A model generated the notes under the pieces. That model ran no database searches. It was not told where the DNA came from and worked only from the letters and a program-made list of their open reading frames with translations. Positions 46,645 to 58,500 of a stretch of DNA of 64,000 nucleotides are shown here, piece by piece. Source of the stretch: Arachnopeziza araneosa (lineage: Eukaryota; Ascomycota; Leotiomycetes; Helotiales; Arachnopezizaceae); the NCBI GenBank assembly GCA_003988855.1, contig QYAI01000089.1, positions 47,990-111,989 on the forward strand. Reading direction: 5' to 3'. Position 1 is the stretch's first letter; every line of letters begins with the position of its first letter. A program made the translations under genes and the position numbers.

Positions 46645-49410
46645 ATGTCAAACTTCAAGCGTGGCGCTCCCAGTGAGAGTACTATTATATCCTCGCTGAA
46701 AGCAACAGAGATCGTGGAGAGCAAACCAGTTTTACCTGCCGAGATTATTTCAACTATACTCGACTTCCTCCCAATCCCCGATCTCATGAGTTTTGCGCAA
46801 ACCTCGAAACGAATGCTTGAAATGGTTTACGAGGATTCTAGATGGGTTCAAAGACTGAAAGCCATGGGTGTCTGGAACGAAGGGGAGGCAAGAAAGCGAT
46901 TTGAAGACGCGTTGAAGATGAAGAGAGAGATGATGCGGATCAGACACGAAGAAGAAGCTAAACGAATAGGAATTGGAGTCAATGGGAATGCTGGGGTCAA
47001 TAAGCCAAACATAATGCTCTTTGACGCTGCTATTGAGGAGGAGAGGCAGAAGAGATCTATAGAATTGGTCGGGAAGGCCGTGAGAACTTCTGTAGATGGC
47101 TTCGAGGCTTTAAGCCTCTCTCCTTTCTCGGCGCAGATTCCAATATCCCGAGCTCCTATGTTAGACCCAGACGCGCTGTTGAATGTGTTCGTTGGGGTGA
47201 AATCTATACGAGGCTCTGCAAGGACAGAATATGGGAGGATATACGCTGCCCTGGCACCATTCTATCATGATCTAGCAAAATCAAGAAGTCACATGGACCC
47301 AATTATTTTCAGAGTGTATCGAGATCCGGAACAACAAGCACAGATGTTGGCACACCTGCAGCTCTTTACTCGAAGCGACTGGGCTCAGGGCTGGAGACAC
47401 AGAGAAGAGAAACTTACCACTATGGTTGGGATATTCGAAAATGCTGTCCTGAGGGAGTTCGAGCAAGGCTACGAAGCTTGGGACATTGACGGCAGGATGC
47501 GCAGGTACGCACATGTATTGGCTGTCCTTAATGGCGGATATGCTGGGATAGAAATGTTCGTGCAGAAACACCCCATTTTTTCAGATCGAGATATTCTAGG
47601 AAGCTCGTTAGACTGTATCAACCAGGCTTCAGCTGAGGGAATTGCTCTTGAGCCCTCTCGGCACTTTCTTTTAACGCTCACTACGAAAATAAATGAGCAG
47701 GCGACCATCATCGATAGAATTTTTCCACCAGGGGAAGACGTATTACAAAAGCTTTTGGACAAGATTGGAGAGGACATCCTCATGGAATATGTTACTCCAT
47801 TATTTGATGAAGCTCACGAGAGGAGCACAGCGTCATACTTGAAAGCAGTTTCTGGGGTGTTTGACCAGACTATGCAATTTGTTGTGGCACTTAAACCCAC
47901 GAAGAACTCTGGTTCCGATTTTCAAGAAAAAGTAAAAGCAATAGTGGCCCGAGTATTCGAACCACACGTTGATCTTTATCTTCAAGAGGAGCTAGATTTC
48001 TTCAAGCAAATGGCTGAGAGTGAGGTTAGCAACTGGGAGAACAAGCTGTCGGCTCAGGATGCTTCTACAGAGTCTTTCTTTATGGCAAACTTCAATCGCC
48101 AAGCGGATAAGAAGGATTTCCTAAGCTCGTTCAAGAAAGTCATCATGATGCCAGTTAACGTACTACCAAGCTTACCGATATCCTCTCCTTTCGCTCCCAC
48201 CAAAAGTATTCAGACCAACAATAAAAGTGGTCTCCAATTATCTACTCCGGTCTTGTCCCCAGTCCCATCTAGACCACAGACCCCTGGAGTCGGCGGAGCA
48301 GGTGACCGATCGTCAACACCTATCTCATTACCTGCTACGGCGCCAACCGATGAACTTGCAGCGAAAGCCGCGCTGATGGCATCTAGGCTAGAAGGGATTC
48401 GATCTCTTTTTAGTATTGAAGTTGCGCTAGATCTTACTCACACTGCGAAGGCCAGCATTGAGAGGGCTGCTCTCTTTGTCCATCTTGGCGGTCAAACTGG
48501 GGAAGAGGCACGAGAGCAATGTGAAGCCATATTCGTAGTTCTCCTCCAAATACTTGGTAGTCGGCATATAAAGGTCGGTTTCGACAAAGCTGTGGATCAT
48601 CTCTCGAATTATAATCCTCGAGAGGTCAGCGAGCACCAACATGGTGTTGCACCATTAGTCACATTTTTGGAACTTGTCAACGTGGGCGATTTGATCTCGC
48701 AGATGATAGATGTTTTCTATGAGCAACAACTCGCGGCAACCAGATTAGCAGATCGAAATGATTTTCTTGATCCTGCTGTTAAGGCGAAGAAGAAATTCGA
48801 ACAAATGCTTGACGAGCGTGTCGCGGCTGGACTCAACAAGGGAATTGACGTACTCATGGACGAAGTTGAGTATCTCTGTGCAACAACTCAATTGCCAACA
48901 GATTATAACCCCATTCCCGCATCGGATGGGAAGCTCCAAGATTTTGGCGTGGGCCCTACAAAAGCAGCCGAGAAAGTGGTTGATCTTGTCGAATCACATA
49001 CTAAAATGCTTACTGGAAGCACCGACAAGAACATGCTGGATGTATTCAACCAAGAAGTTGGGCTGCGTCTCTTTACGGCCTTATGTAAGCATCTCAAACG
49101 CCAGCGAGTCAGTGTTGATGGCGCAATAAAGCTCATCTCTGACATGAATTTATATTTCATGTACATTCGGACATTACGGAATCAGGATTTACTACAGTAC
49201 TTCAAAGCCTTGAGGGAGCTGAGTCAGATATATCTTATTGACCCTAAGCATGCGAAGGAGATGGCTGAGGTTATTGCGGATGGGGATCGATTCCATGGTA
49301 TCTTCAGAGCAGAAGAAGTCTATGAATTTGCAGAAAGAAGAGCGGATTGGTATGCTGTGAAGCGAGACGTGGAGCGGGCTATGTATGGGATCGGATGCGT
49401 TGTGATCTAG
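46645..49410 (+). CDS. RCY1: F-box protein Rcy1 (recyclin) with Sec10-like domain and CAAX end
   Basis: Recyclin links an F-box (Skp1 binding) to an exocyst Sec10-like helical domain and acts in endosomal recycling and cell separation. Single exon, 921 aa from ATG 46645. The F-box is at about 29-72 (PAEIISTILDFLPIPDLMSF). The Sec10-like domain fills most of the rest, with a Ser/Pro linker near 525-575. The last four residues are CVVI, a CAAX box, matching the prenylated end known for yeast Rcy1; the terminal Ile suggests either farnesyl or geranylgeranyl addition. The window also encodes RAM2 and STE24, which would act on such an end. Confidence 0.92.
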   Translation: MSNFKRGAPSESTIISSLKATEIVESKPVLPAEIISTILDFLPIPDLMSFAQTSKRMLEMVYEDSRWVQRLKAMGVWNEGEARKRFEDALKMKREMMRIRHEEEAKRIGIGVNGNAGVNKPNIMLFDAAIEEERQKRSIELVGKAVRTSVDGFEALSLSPFSAQIPISRAPMLDPDALLNVFVGVKSIRGSARTEYGRIYAALAPFYHDLAKSRSHMDPIIFRVYRDPEQQAQMLAHLQLFTRSDWAQGWRHREEKLTTMVGIFENAVLREFEQGYEAWDIDGRMRRYAHVLAVLNGGYAGIEMFVQKHPIFSDRDILGSSLDCINQASAEGIALEPSRHFLLTLTTKINEQATIIDRIFPPGEDVLQKLLDKIGEDILMEYVTPLFDEAHERSTASYLKAVSGVFDQTMQFVVALKPTKNSGSDFQEKVKAIVARVFEPHVDLYLQEELDFFKQMAESEVSNWENKLSAQDASTESFFMANFNRQADKKDFLSSFKKVIMMPVNVLPSLPISSPFAPTKSIQTNNKSGLQLSTPVLSPVPSRPQTPGVGGAGDRSSTPISLPATAPTDELAAKAALMASRLEGIRSLFSIEVALDLTHTAKASIERAALFVHLGGQTGEEAREQCEAIFVVLLQILGSRHIKVGFDKAVDHLSNYNPREVSEHQHGVAPLVTFLELVNVGDLISQMIDVFYEQQLAATRLADRNDFLDPAVKAKKKFEQMLDERVAAGLNKGIDVLMDEVEYLCATTQLPTDYNPIPASDGKLQDFGVGPTKAAEKVVDLVESHTKMLTGSTDKNMLDVFNQEVGLRLFTALCKHLKRQRVSVDGAIKLISDMNLYFMYIRTLRNQDLLQYFKALRELSQIYLIDPKHAKEMAEVIADGDRFHGIFRAEEVYEFAERRADWYAVKRDVERAMYGIGCVVI

Positions 49411-49503
49411 TTTCGTCAATTTAAGGGGCTATATAATCTTGGTATTCCTTAACAATGGATCAACATATAAGGGTAGCTTTGATGATTCTAGAGGTTTTTC
49501 ATA

Positions 49504-50581
49504 TCAATCACCTTTGAGAATCCCAATTAATTTATGCTCGTCTTCCTCGCTAAACCCAATACTTCTGCAGTAATCTCTCACACTCCCATATTTCTCAATT
49601 AAATGTCTCTCCATCCGTGGGATCCAATCCTCCGGACATCCCGCAAAATCATCTGTTAGCCCGATACTTCTGATCTCAATGAGCCTACTTTCACGTTCGG
49701 GTTCTAATTCAATTTCACTCAACCGATAATCAAAGTCCGCGGCCGTGACAGGCACCGAAAGAAGGAAGAGAATCAATGCAATGATCAGTCCAGTTCGGTC
49801 TTTGCCTTGGGTACAATGGACAAGGATGGGATAATTGGAAGCGTCTGCATAGACACGTAGAGCCTGTGCGATTTCGGGACAACAGAAGTCAATCGAATCG
49901 AATCCGAGACCTACGAGTCCTTTTGGTTGCATCACCTCGCGGCCTAAGATGCTGATTGCTTCCATGCGGTAGCCAAATACCATAAGAGTGACCAGCTTTC
50001 TGTATCTCATTAGTATAGGAAATTGTTTAAAGACAGTGGGTGGTACATGAAGCTCCAAAATGAAAGTTGCCAAAGAAGACTACGTTCGAAACCCTTGCCG
50101 TTGATGTTGATCTCAAGATATTCCATTCCTGTAATTTTGACGGGTCCAGCGAGCGCTTCATTGGACTGAATGAGAGCAGGAACTTTGAGATCCGCTTCCC
50201 GTTTCTTGAGCTGGTTCTTATGTTCAGTACTGAATGTGTGAGTAGTAGCCCGTCACAAATCAGGGGGAAGTTGACAGACACTGTGCGAAGATCTATGACT
50301 GTTTGGATTCCGTAATCCTCGCTCAATGTCCTTCGATCCGATAAAGTAGCATCGTCTGGCCGTGCTGAGCGAAATAGTCTTCTTTCAACTAATTTACTAC
50401 ACAGCTACTATCAGCCTAGCCTATCTCCAGATGGAAGAGACCATACTAACTTCTCTCCCAAGAATTTATTCACAGTTTTACCAACATCGCGGAAATTGAG
50501 GATATTCTCAAAAGATATACTGTCCTTGGAATTTTCTTCTTGAGAAACAGCGGCGACGCTCGACTCCACCTGAACTGCCAT
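49504..50581 (-). CDS. Fungal tyrosine/dual-specificity phosphatase (Y_phosphatase3 type)
   Basis: A protein or phosphoinositide phosphatase of the fungal IphP-like family. Four exons (50581-50451, 50396-50280, 50229-50047, 50005-49504) give 310 aa. NILNFRDVGK and RLFRSARPDDA are the N-terminal family motifs; the CX5R catalytic loop is C208-R214 in HCTQGKDRTG, followed by LSEIELEPERE. Introns are 54, 50 and 41 nt. The second donor is uncertain: GTCTGT (chosen, giving DLRTVTEHKNQ) or an alternative 2 nt upstream with a later acceptor, which drops four residues. It converges with RCY1, 93 nt between stops. Substrate unknown. Confidence 0.88.
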
Positions 50582-50683
50582 ATTAAAGAGAAATGATGTA
50601 GAATCAAGCAATACGAGCGAATGTTTTCGATAATATGAGAGTGTGTCAGAAGGAGCGTCCAATTGCGCTGATGCCCCACATGC

Positions 50684-51298
50684 TCACTCATCCTCAATCT
50701 GGTCTATCCACGCGATTATTCGCTCCTCAAATTGCAGCCAGGCCTCCTCCGCCCGTTGCCTCTTCTCCCATAATCTTCCACGACGTTTCAAATCCAGATC
50801 CAGATCCAGATCCAGATCCAGACTCGAAATGTCGTTTGTTGCGCAGATCTTAATTCGGACCCATTCCTCGACGTCTCTCGGCGGCTCAGTCTTAGCCACG
50901 TGACCGGCGTTGCCAAGTCTGTTGAACAGTTGCCCAATAACCCAACTTGGACTGAGAACCAAGACGAAGAAGAACATAACAACAAAACGAGCAAAGGTGA
51001 GAGCAAAAGTCTTGAGGAGGAGGGTAGCGAGAGGATGCAGAAGATGCCGATTATGAATTTGAGGGAACAAAACGAATGGAATAATGTCTACCATCGCGAG
51101 GTTTGGTTGCTCTTTCGATTGGAACGTCAACGAGAGATGGAGAGACTGTCGGTTGGCCGCTCCGAGCTGTTGTAATTTTGTCTCTAATCTATACAGAAAA
51201 GTTTCCCCTGGTCTTGTGTCGAATGCAGTATGAGAAAGTTTAGTCTCGAGCACGTCGCTTTTGGCACTTGGATTTAAAAAAATCTTGGCTGTTCTCAT
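50684..51298 (-). CDS. Uncharacterised small membrane protein with Leu-Asp repeat
   Basis: Single exon, 204 aa from the first ATG; an internal ATG (MVDIIPFVLFPQ) is an alternative start near residue 69. One or two hydrophobic segments lie in the middle (about 85-125, FALTFARFVVMFFFVLVLS). The C-terminal part carries LDLDLDLDLD, encoded by a hexanucleotide repeat, followed by a charged helix with WLQFEERIIAWIDQIEDE. No family is recognised. It sits 102 nt upstream of the phosphatase start on the same strand. Confidence 0.55.
   Translation of the reverse strand: MRTAKIFLNPSAKSDVLETKLSHTAFDTRPGETFLYRLETKLQQLGAANRQSLHLSLTFQSKEQPNLAMVDIIPFVLFPQIHNRHLLHPLATLLLKTFALTFARFVVMFFFVLVLSPSWVIGQLFNRLGNAGHVAKTEPPRDVEEWVRIKICATNDISSLDLDLDLDLDLKRRGRLWEKRQRAEEAWLQFEERIIAWIDQIEDE
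50792..50821. repeat. Hexanucleotide ATCCAG tandem repeat, five copies
   Basis: Five perfect copies of ATCCAG (plus strand) lie inside the 204-aa gene and encode alternating Leu and Asp on the minus strand. Changes in copy number would keep frame. Confidence 0.95.
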
Positions 51299-52321
51299 TT
51301 ATTATTCAAAATAGAAGTTATATTATGGATAGACGATCTATTTGAAGGCGATATTCCGGAAAATAAGCTCTAAACACTCTAAGACATATTGATCGCGTTG
51401 TAGCCCTTATGTACGAAATCCTGTTATCATAGGAACTTATTACTGAGGTCTTTGGCCCATCATTTATTTAATAAATATTCTCTACGATAATTCAACTACA
51501 GCTATCTGGCACCAGAGGATATTTGCATTAATTCGTAGTACCTTCTCGTGTCATTCTCGACCGAATGTCTGCAGTACATGAATAGGCGATTTTGAAAAGA
51601 GAGAGCTGTAACGGTATTATGGCACCAGCGAGCGTTACTTTCCGTAATAAAAGTTATATCATCCCGTGCGTTTGTAATATGATTCAGGAAGTCTACTAAT
51701 ATAATAAAGGTGCTAACCTCTTGCACTCCTCCTGGCCCTGCATTTTTTAAGGTATAATTTCATTTTAATCTGCTCTTTTCCTTTATGACAGCTTAGAGCA
51801 CTGAAGCTATCTCCTTGGGCCTCTCTGCTTAGAAGCTCCATTTCTTAGGTCATGTTCCCCTACTGAAATTCCCCCAAAGATAATGCACTCATTTTTCGGT
51901 AGGGACTGGATAGAGCCTTTTCACGACAACGTTAACAGAACCCAGAATTTATAGTCCTCGGATGGGATTTTATTATCTAGGAGCTAGACGACGAGATAGG
52001 TGTGATAGGAAGATAGGGACAATTGGCATTATTTACTTGAAAGTCAAACTTTGGTTTGTAGCAAGGAATCCGCTCAGCGAATGAGTATGTCATTTTGCCA
52101 TTAAGTAGTAATTGGTATGCAGATACCTAAGCTTACAAAATCCTGGTGTCTTGGGTTTTAGCTCCATAGACTGTCGACGGGGCTGAGGAATAGCGTAGCG
52201 CGACTTAGCGGTTGCCGTAAAATTTCTCCATCTTTTACGCCCTTCATCTTCTTTGCACCAGAATCGCTACCCGTCGTCGAAAAACACAAGCTGAATCATC
52301 TGGGCTATATCAATAGAAGAT
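51299..52321. other. Intergenic, divergent promoters of the small membrane gene and YTM1
   Basis: The 1.02 kb lie between divergent genes. It is A+T-rich, with a 74-codon minus-strand frame (51502-51726) that looks like chance. No repeat or RNA gene was recognised. Confidence 0.5.
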
Positions 52322-53833
52322 ATGGGAGACTCTACTATACAATCGAGACAGCATGGTCAGGTAAAAGTTCATTTCACCACCACTACACCAGATATCGATC
52401 TTCCAGAGGAAAAACGACGACTTCTCGTTCCAACTGGTATGTCCTTTATATTTTCCGAATAGTAGCAAGTATAATAACTCTGGTGAATAGCCGTGAAAAG
52501 ATATGGCCTGTCTCAGATCCTCAATTCGGACTCCATGCTCGACACCTCATCACCAATTCCCTTCGACTTCCTTATCAATGGCACATTTCTCCGGACCAGC
52601 CTCGAAGACTATCTTATTATTAATGGGCTCTCCTCCGAAATTGCTCTCAATCTTCAGTACGTACGGAGTCTAATACCACCTTTGCATGAAGCGAGTTTCG
52701 AACATGACGACTGGATTAGTTCCGTTGACGTACTCTCTGAGAAGTCCGCTGCAGGATCTTGGGGTAGTAATGCCGTGACTGTTGGTGAGGAACGAATACT
52801 ATCAGGATCTTATGATGGATTATTACGGATCTGGAATAATTCCGGACAAGTCTTGTCAACTTCTGCACCAATAAATGCTGGAGGGCATTCATCAAGCGTC
52901 AAGGGCGCGAAATTCATCTCGCCCACCCAAGTGGCTTCTACAGGGCTAGACCGCACAGTTAAGATCTGGAAATACACAGAAGCTGAGAACCATCTTATTG
53001 GTGACCTTACACCAGTTCTGGTACTCTATGGTCACACAGGAGGCATCGAGAATATTGCAGTCCATGGCCCCTCAAACCGGGTCTTATCGGCTTCCACAGA
53101 TGGTACTGTTGGTTTGTGGACAACGAACAAAGATGCAGCTCCAAAGGCAAATCCCGCCCTCCTGGTTTCAGGACCTAAAGCTAAGCGTCGGAAACTCACC
53201 ACAGCAATATCGACGGCTCACCGTGGTCCATTGTCGCTTTTAAGTTCTCATACTGCGGCTGTCACGGCGGTGATATTCAATCCGCTAGATCCAACAGTCG
53301 CCTATTCATCCTCCCAAGACCGTACCATCCGCACGTTCGATCTTACAACTTCTACTCTAGTTGATTCAAGAACTACTTCTCATCCCCTACTGTGCATAAC
53401 AGCGTTGCCTGGCATCAGCACCCAGCTCTTAGCAGCAGGTACAAGTGCGCGACATATTACGTTAATAGATCCTCGAATTTCAGCGCAATCTACCCAGGTG
53501 ATGACTTTGAGAGGACACAGAAATAAAGTAGTCTCTCTAGCAGGTGACCCAGAAAGCAGCTACGGGTTAGTAAGTGGAAGCCATGATGGAACGTGTCGCA
53601 TATGGGATCTCCGGAGCTCAAGAAGTGGCACAAAGGACGAGGGTGGAGGATTGGTCGGTGAAGCAGTCTACATTATTGAACGAGAAAGTCGGAGGGGTAG
53701 CAAGAGACCTGTTGGCGGTGAGGGTGTCAAAGTTTTGAGTGTGCAATGGGACCAAGACGTGGGTATTGTAAGCGGCGGCGAGGATAAAGTTGTTCAAATC
53801 AACAGGGGTCGGGGAATAACCCACTTTGGCTGA
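52322..53833 (+). CDS. YTM1: Ribosome biogenesis protein Ytm1 (WDR12)
   Basis: Ytm1 joins Nop7 and Erb1 in the PeBoW complex for 60S subunit maturation; its N-terminal domain is gripped by the AAA protein Rea1. Exons 52322-52436 and 52491-53833 (54-nt intron) give 485 aa. The NLE ubiquitin-like domain is residues about 14-85 ([31 protein letters not shown]). WD40 repeats follow, with clear GH/WD-type ends such as [47 protein letters not shown] and [13 protein letters not shown]. The first exon is essential for the NLE start. Confidence 0.95.
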
Positions 53834-54423
53834 TCTTGAGCAAAACAAATAATATATCGATGATACCCAAGCTATTTTATCCTCGTTCGTTACTTTCTTT
53901 TCGAGTAATATTTTTTGGTGTCAAAGTTAAAACCTTCTATTCCACAACTCCAGGTTAAGCGTTTCCGCAAGTGATCAAGACGATGTGCTGTGATATTCTA
54001 TCGTTTCCTTCAATAGGACATGGAAGGTATTAATCATCTAATCTAAGACATTTCCTAAAGTAGCTCAAAAATTATCTGATTTGCTTAGATACCAGATTTG
54101 GCAATGTCACAAATTGTGACAGAAAACGACCTACATTGCTAGTATGATTTGTATATAGTATTTGTCTCATATAAAAAAGTACACTCAGTCTCTATATGGT
54201 CTTTTTAAGTTGTCGAGTTAGATACATGAAATGAAAACGGTTATGAAGGTCAATTTAGTAGAGGCTGAGTTCTCGCGTATGACCCCTTTTCTTAAGCGAT
54301 GATCGCTTACCTAGCCAAAGCCTTATCCTTATCGTACATGGCGACCCACAATAATATTTTTCTCAAATTCAACTGCGCAAGCTTTCGTGCTACCAATAGC
54401 CGCCATCTCTTCATAATAACAAA
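53834..54423. other. Intergenic region between YTM1 and TRM112
   Basis: The 590 nt separate two plus-strand genes, holding the YTM1 3' end and the TRM112 promoter. No other feature seen. Confidence 0.5.
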
Positions 54424-54880
54424 ATGAAGGTGTTGACCCTCAACTTCCTCACATGCGCGGTGAAATCATGCAAATCATCGTCTGCTTCTTTTCCGCTTCA
54501 TCCTAAAGACTGCGAGTTAGTGTCTGATTCAACTGCGCCCAATACGCAGCTGCTTTACAATGTCCTGCCTCGACTGGATTGGAAAGCGCTGACTACTTCA
54601 GCCTCAGAGGTACCTATTTTTCGGTAGCTATTTATAAGGAAGACTACTGTAATCTGTAAAGACAAAACTGACGGCCCAAAAGTTAGGATTCCCTACTCTC
54701 CCACATCAGGCCCCTACACCCGAGGAGCTGGAAGCGGACCTCAAGATGCAACAGGAATTGCACACATTATTACTTGAAACGCAGATCAGTGAAGGGGCTT
54801 TGGTATGCGGAAACTGTGGGCATGAATATAAGGTTCGAGAGGGAATTCCAAACTTTTTATTGCCGAATCACTTGGTTTGA
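54424..54880 (+). CDS. TRM112: Methyltransferase activator Trm112
   Basis: Trm112 is the small zinc-binding partner that activates several methyltransferases acting on tRNA (Trm9, Trm11), rRNA (Bud23) and release factor eRF1 (Mtq2). Exons 54424-54609 and 54662-54880 (52-nt intron) give 134 aa, the fungal length. Zinc ligands are C11 and C16 (TCAVKSC) and C111 and C114 (VCGNCG). The ends MKVLTLNFLTC and YKVREGIPNFLLPNHLV are diagnostic. It lies next to the ribosome biogenesis gene YTM1. Tail-to-tail with SET1. Confidence 0.96.
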
Positions 54881-55558
54881 AAAGAGCAAATTTTTGCCGA
54901 TTAAGATGTTGTTGTGAAGACGAATCACAAGCGCAGATATTCACAGTTTAGCAAAAGCATGTATGTTCTCGCGTGTTATGTCCTTAGGCTATACATTTAG
55001 TAGGCTAAGGCTAAAAGCAGACTGATCCCTCGAGATTGTTCAACGAACTCGAAGCAAAACCAGATAAATTAGATTCTACCCATCAGATTTGGTAGGCGCT
55101 AACGTCAGTCACACTTAAGTGCTAATATGCTACCTGTTGATTCTAGATCCACACGATCTATTGTTTTGTGCCACACATGGCGGTACTATTGAGTCGTAGT
55201 ACCACTATCTGCCAGCATTCACTAGTCTATCACTACATCTGTCATCGCCAAGCCTGACCTGCAGCAGGCATCCCCAACCACTATTCTTACAATTCTCAGG
55301 ATTCTGTGTTCAATTATTGAACCTCGAAGCTTTTCCCACCTACTGATGAAGCAGGTCCATTTGTAAATCTTTGCTGTACGAGAAAGAGCTCAAAGGTAGC
55401 AAAACGCCTTGAAAACTCGGTTGAAGGAGTAGTTTTAAACCGCGCCGCTCGTAATGCAGTAAACGCAACGCCAATGCTTGCAACGAAAATAGGTAACCAT
55501 CTAGCTACCTTGAAACGAACCCATGCAGAGAGATGATTACATTTAGTAGTAAGTGATG
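54881..55558. other. Intergenic, convergent 3' ends
   Basis: The 678 nt separate the TRM112 and SET1 stops. An 82-codon minus-strand frame (55314-55562) has no family feature. Nothing else seen. Confidence 0.5.
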
Positions 55559-58500
55559 TCAATTAAGGAATCCTTTACATGCAGCTGTTCCACAGAGGCA
55601 CGGGATACGATCGATACTTCCGATTTCTCGCTCAAATTTATAGTCGTAAGTTAGTTCCTCGTCTAGTCTACCGTCAGCAAAGTTTATATGAGAGGACTTC
55701 CAACTTACTCTGAGCAATATCACGTAAAGCGTAGATGACAATCCGCTTGCTTTTTTCCACCGTGATGATCTTAGCAGTGCAATTTGGCATACAGCTATGG
55801 TTGATAAATCTGGCGATGCCTCCCTTTTTAGTTGCATCAATCAATGTGTTCTCATCGATTCTAAAGAGGTAACTGCTCCCAATACCACTCTTTAAATAGC
55901 GATGCTCTCTGAGATCAGCGACTTGCTGCCTAACCTTCTCACCAACGTACTCGATGATCATATCATTCATTGGAATGTTCTCCATGGCATATAATCCCCA
56001 ATTGTGAATTGCTGATCTGGCGAATTTGACAGGCTTCTTCCGTTTCTTCAGTTGATTGAAGCGAAGCACGTCAGCGTCGCCGCCGAGAGTTTTCTTTTGA
56101 TCATTGAGATCGGCAACGAAGCGGCGATTATTAACACGATTAGCTCTCGAGTTTCCCTTAGCAAGCAATTTCTCTGCAGCAATTTTCGCTGCTTCTGCTG
56201 CCTCGGCAACGAAATCCTTTCCTACCTTCTTAGCTTGAGCCTCCCGTTCTTCGCGGGCTTTCTGGACCTTGATACGGTGAGGCAGGTAAAGAGATTTTTC
56301 GGAGTTGAGAATCTTTTTAATGCCTTCTGTTCGTGCACAACCTGAGCCATTAGGTACGTAGTATCCCTCAACTATGGTTTCATTCGTCACCAGGCCTCTG
56401 TACCCGCTTCTGTTCAGCGCCTTGATGTCTTCTTGTTTCCAACACCAGGCATCGCTCCAGCGCTGCCCATTTGATTCTCGCGTCTTGAAGGTGCCCCAAA
56501 GAACAGGCGTATCTTCATCATCCTTGATCAGATTTTCAATTCCGTGAAGGTCAAGCACATTCGAAAAGTCATCATCAACAGTCGGTCGTGGTGCATTTCC
56601 AGACATTCCCCATTCGACAGAAGTCTCCACAGGAGCACTTTCGTGGATGAACTCCTCATCATCATCGACTGCCTCGCTAGGTTCTCTGAGTAGATCTTCT
56701 GTAATGATACCTTCTTGCTGAAGTTGCTCTGCCAGCTCCTTTGCCTGCTTCTGCGCCACTTTTAATTTTTTGGTGGTTTTTTTGCCCTTTGAGACAGCTT
56801 TTTTCTTCCCTAGCTCAAATGCAACATCACTCTCACCCTGTCCATTCACCGCTAAATCAAGATCTCTCATGGTAATGTCATCACCTACTGTGCTTGCAGA
56901 AAGAGGGAACACCTGCTCGATTTTATCTGCTGCAACGCCAAACAGCTCCTCATCCGATTGCTCATTGGGCTTCGGTCGCTTTAACAGTGTTGAATTCAAA
57001 GAATCCTCTGCCTTTCGCTTTTGCATGGTGGCAATTAAATCCCCTCCAGCTAGTTCACTCATGGAATCCTCTTCCCTGGTGCCTTCCGAGGCTTCATCCT
57101 CCTTTAGGCGGGGTTTTCGAGCCAAGAAATCAGGTTCATCGTCTGACGATTCATCATCACTTGTCATCCTACTTCGTGGCCCCGATTCTGGTTCCTCGGT
57201 GTCTCGTATCCGGGACCTCGTCTCCGTATCATCGTCGGATTCATAATTTTCGCTATGGAAAAAGTGATGAGCTAAAGGCCTGTAAACTGCCTTAGGTTTC
57301 TTTTTCTTCTCGCTTCTCTTTCTGGCGAAAGGATCTTGGAAAGCCACCGACCCTTTACTACCACCTATGGCTTTGCGGATCCTAGGTAACGCAGACACAT
57401 TGAGACGCGCGGGACGTCGCTCGGTATTTTCGGCTCTAGAATTTGGTGTATGAACAATGGGTGTATCCTCTCTCTCGTCATCCTCTTGTGCAAAAGAGAG
57501 TTTCAAATCGGCAGGATCTGAAATGTTTAGCTTTCTCCGTTTAGCCAAATGGTTTGACGGGTTCATGAACTCGAACAAATGTGGCTCCCCGATATCTTTC
57601 CGGATAGAGTTCACAAGTTGCTCTCTCAATTCCCTTCGAATGACAGCAATAGCTTCTCTTGCAGGATCAAAATTTTGAGCACGCTCCCTTTTCTCTTCTT
57701 CAATATCTGCTTCTTCTTCTTTTCTTCGAGCATCTTCGTCTTGCTTTTCACGTTCTTCAGCCTGCTGTCGGCGTGTGGGGGTGCGACTGCGCCTGCGCGA
57801 AGGCTCGTAGATCCGAGGAGCTGTGGGTCGCGAAGCGCAGGTGCCATACTGGAACATTTCCATCATCATAGGGTAATTGAACATCAAAGTCCCATTCAGT
57901 GCTCTGTAGCACCTCTCGCAATCGTTTCGCCCACGATAATCCATGGTAAACGTGATGTAGTACCCTTCACGATCCATCAAGACATCCTCTACATTGAAGT
58001 GCCTCATGCGCTTCTTCATATGTGGTGGAGTAGTAACCATAACCGGTACAGACTGGGCAGGAACAAAAAGGTAAGGTTGGCGTTTAAGTTGTTCGGCTAC
58101 AGATCCTGGTTTTTCGATAGTGTATAGAGACTTGGGCTTTGTTGGAATAATCGCAGGTGTTAAGGGTGGACGAAATATCGGCTTTGACGAGGCAGGACCC
58201 TTGGGAGCAGTAGGTGGTGGTCCAGATGTTTTTCCCAGCTCTGCCGCCTTCTGAATAGAAGAGACTTTAGGATTTAGTGATGCTACCACTGGTTCTGCTT
58301 CCTTTAAAACCTTCTCCATCATCCGCCTGCTCTTGTTTCCTTCGGTATCAAATTCCACCCTGACATTGTGTTGGCCAATTCTTAAAGTTGAACCTTGTCT
58401 GACTGCTGTTTTTGCAGCTTCAATAGCAGATATAAATCGAGGCCCTTTTCCTACCCTAGAGTCTCGATATCGGAAAGTTGCAAATCCAAGACAGATTCCC

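Noticed and set aside
51502..51726. 74-codon minus-strand frame upstream of YTM1
   Set aside because: Chance frame in A+T-rich intergenic DNA with no motif.
55314..55562. 82-codon minus-strand frame after SET1
   Set aside because: Lies beyond the SET1 stop in the 3' flank, with no family match.
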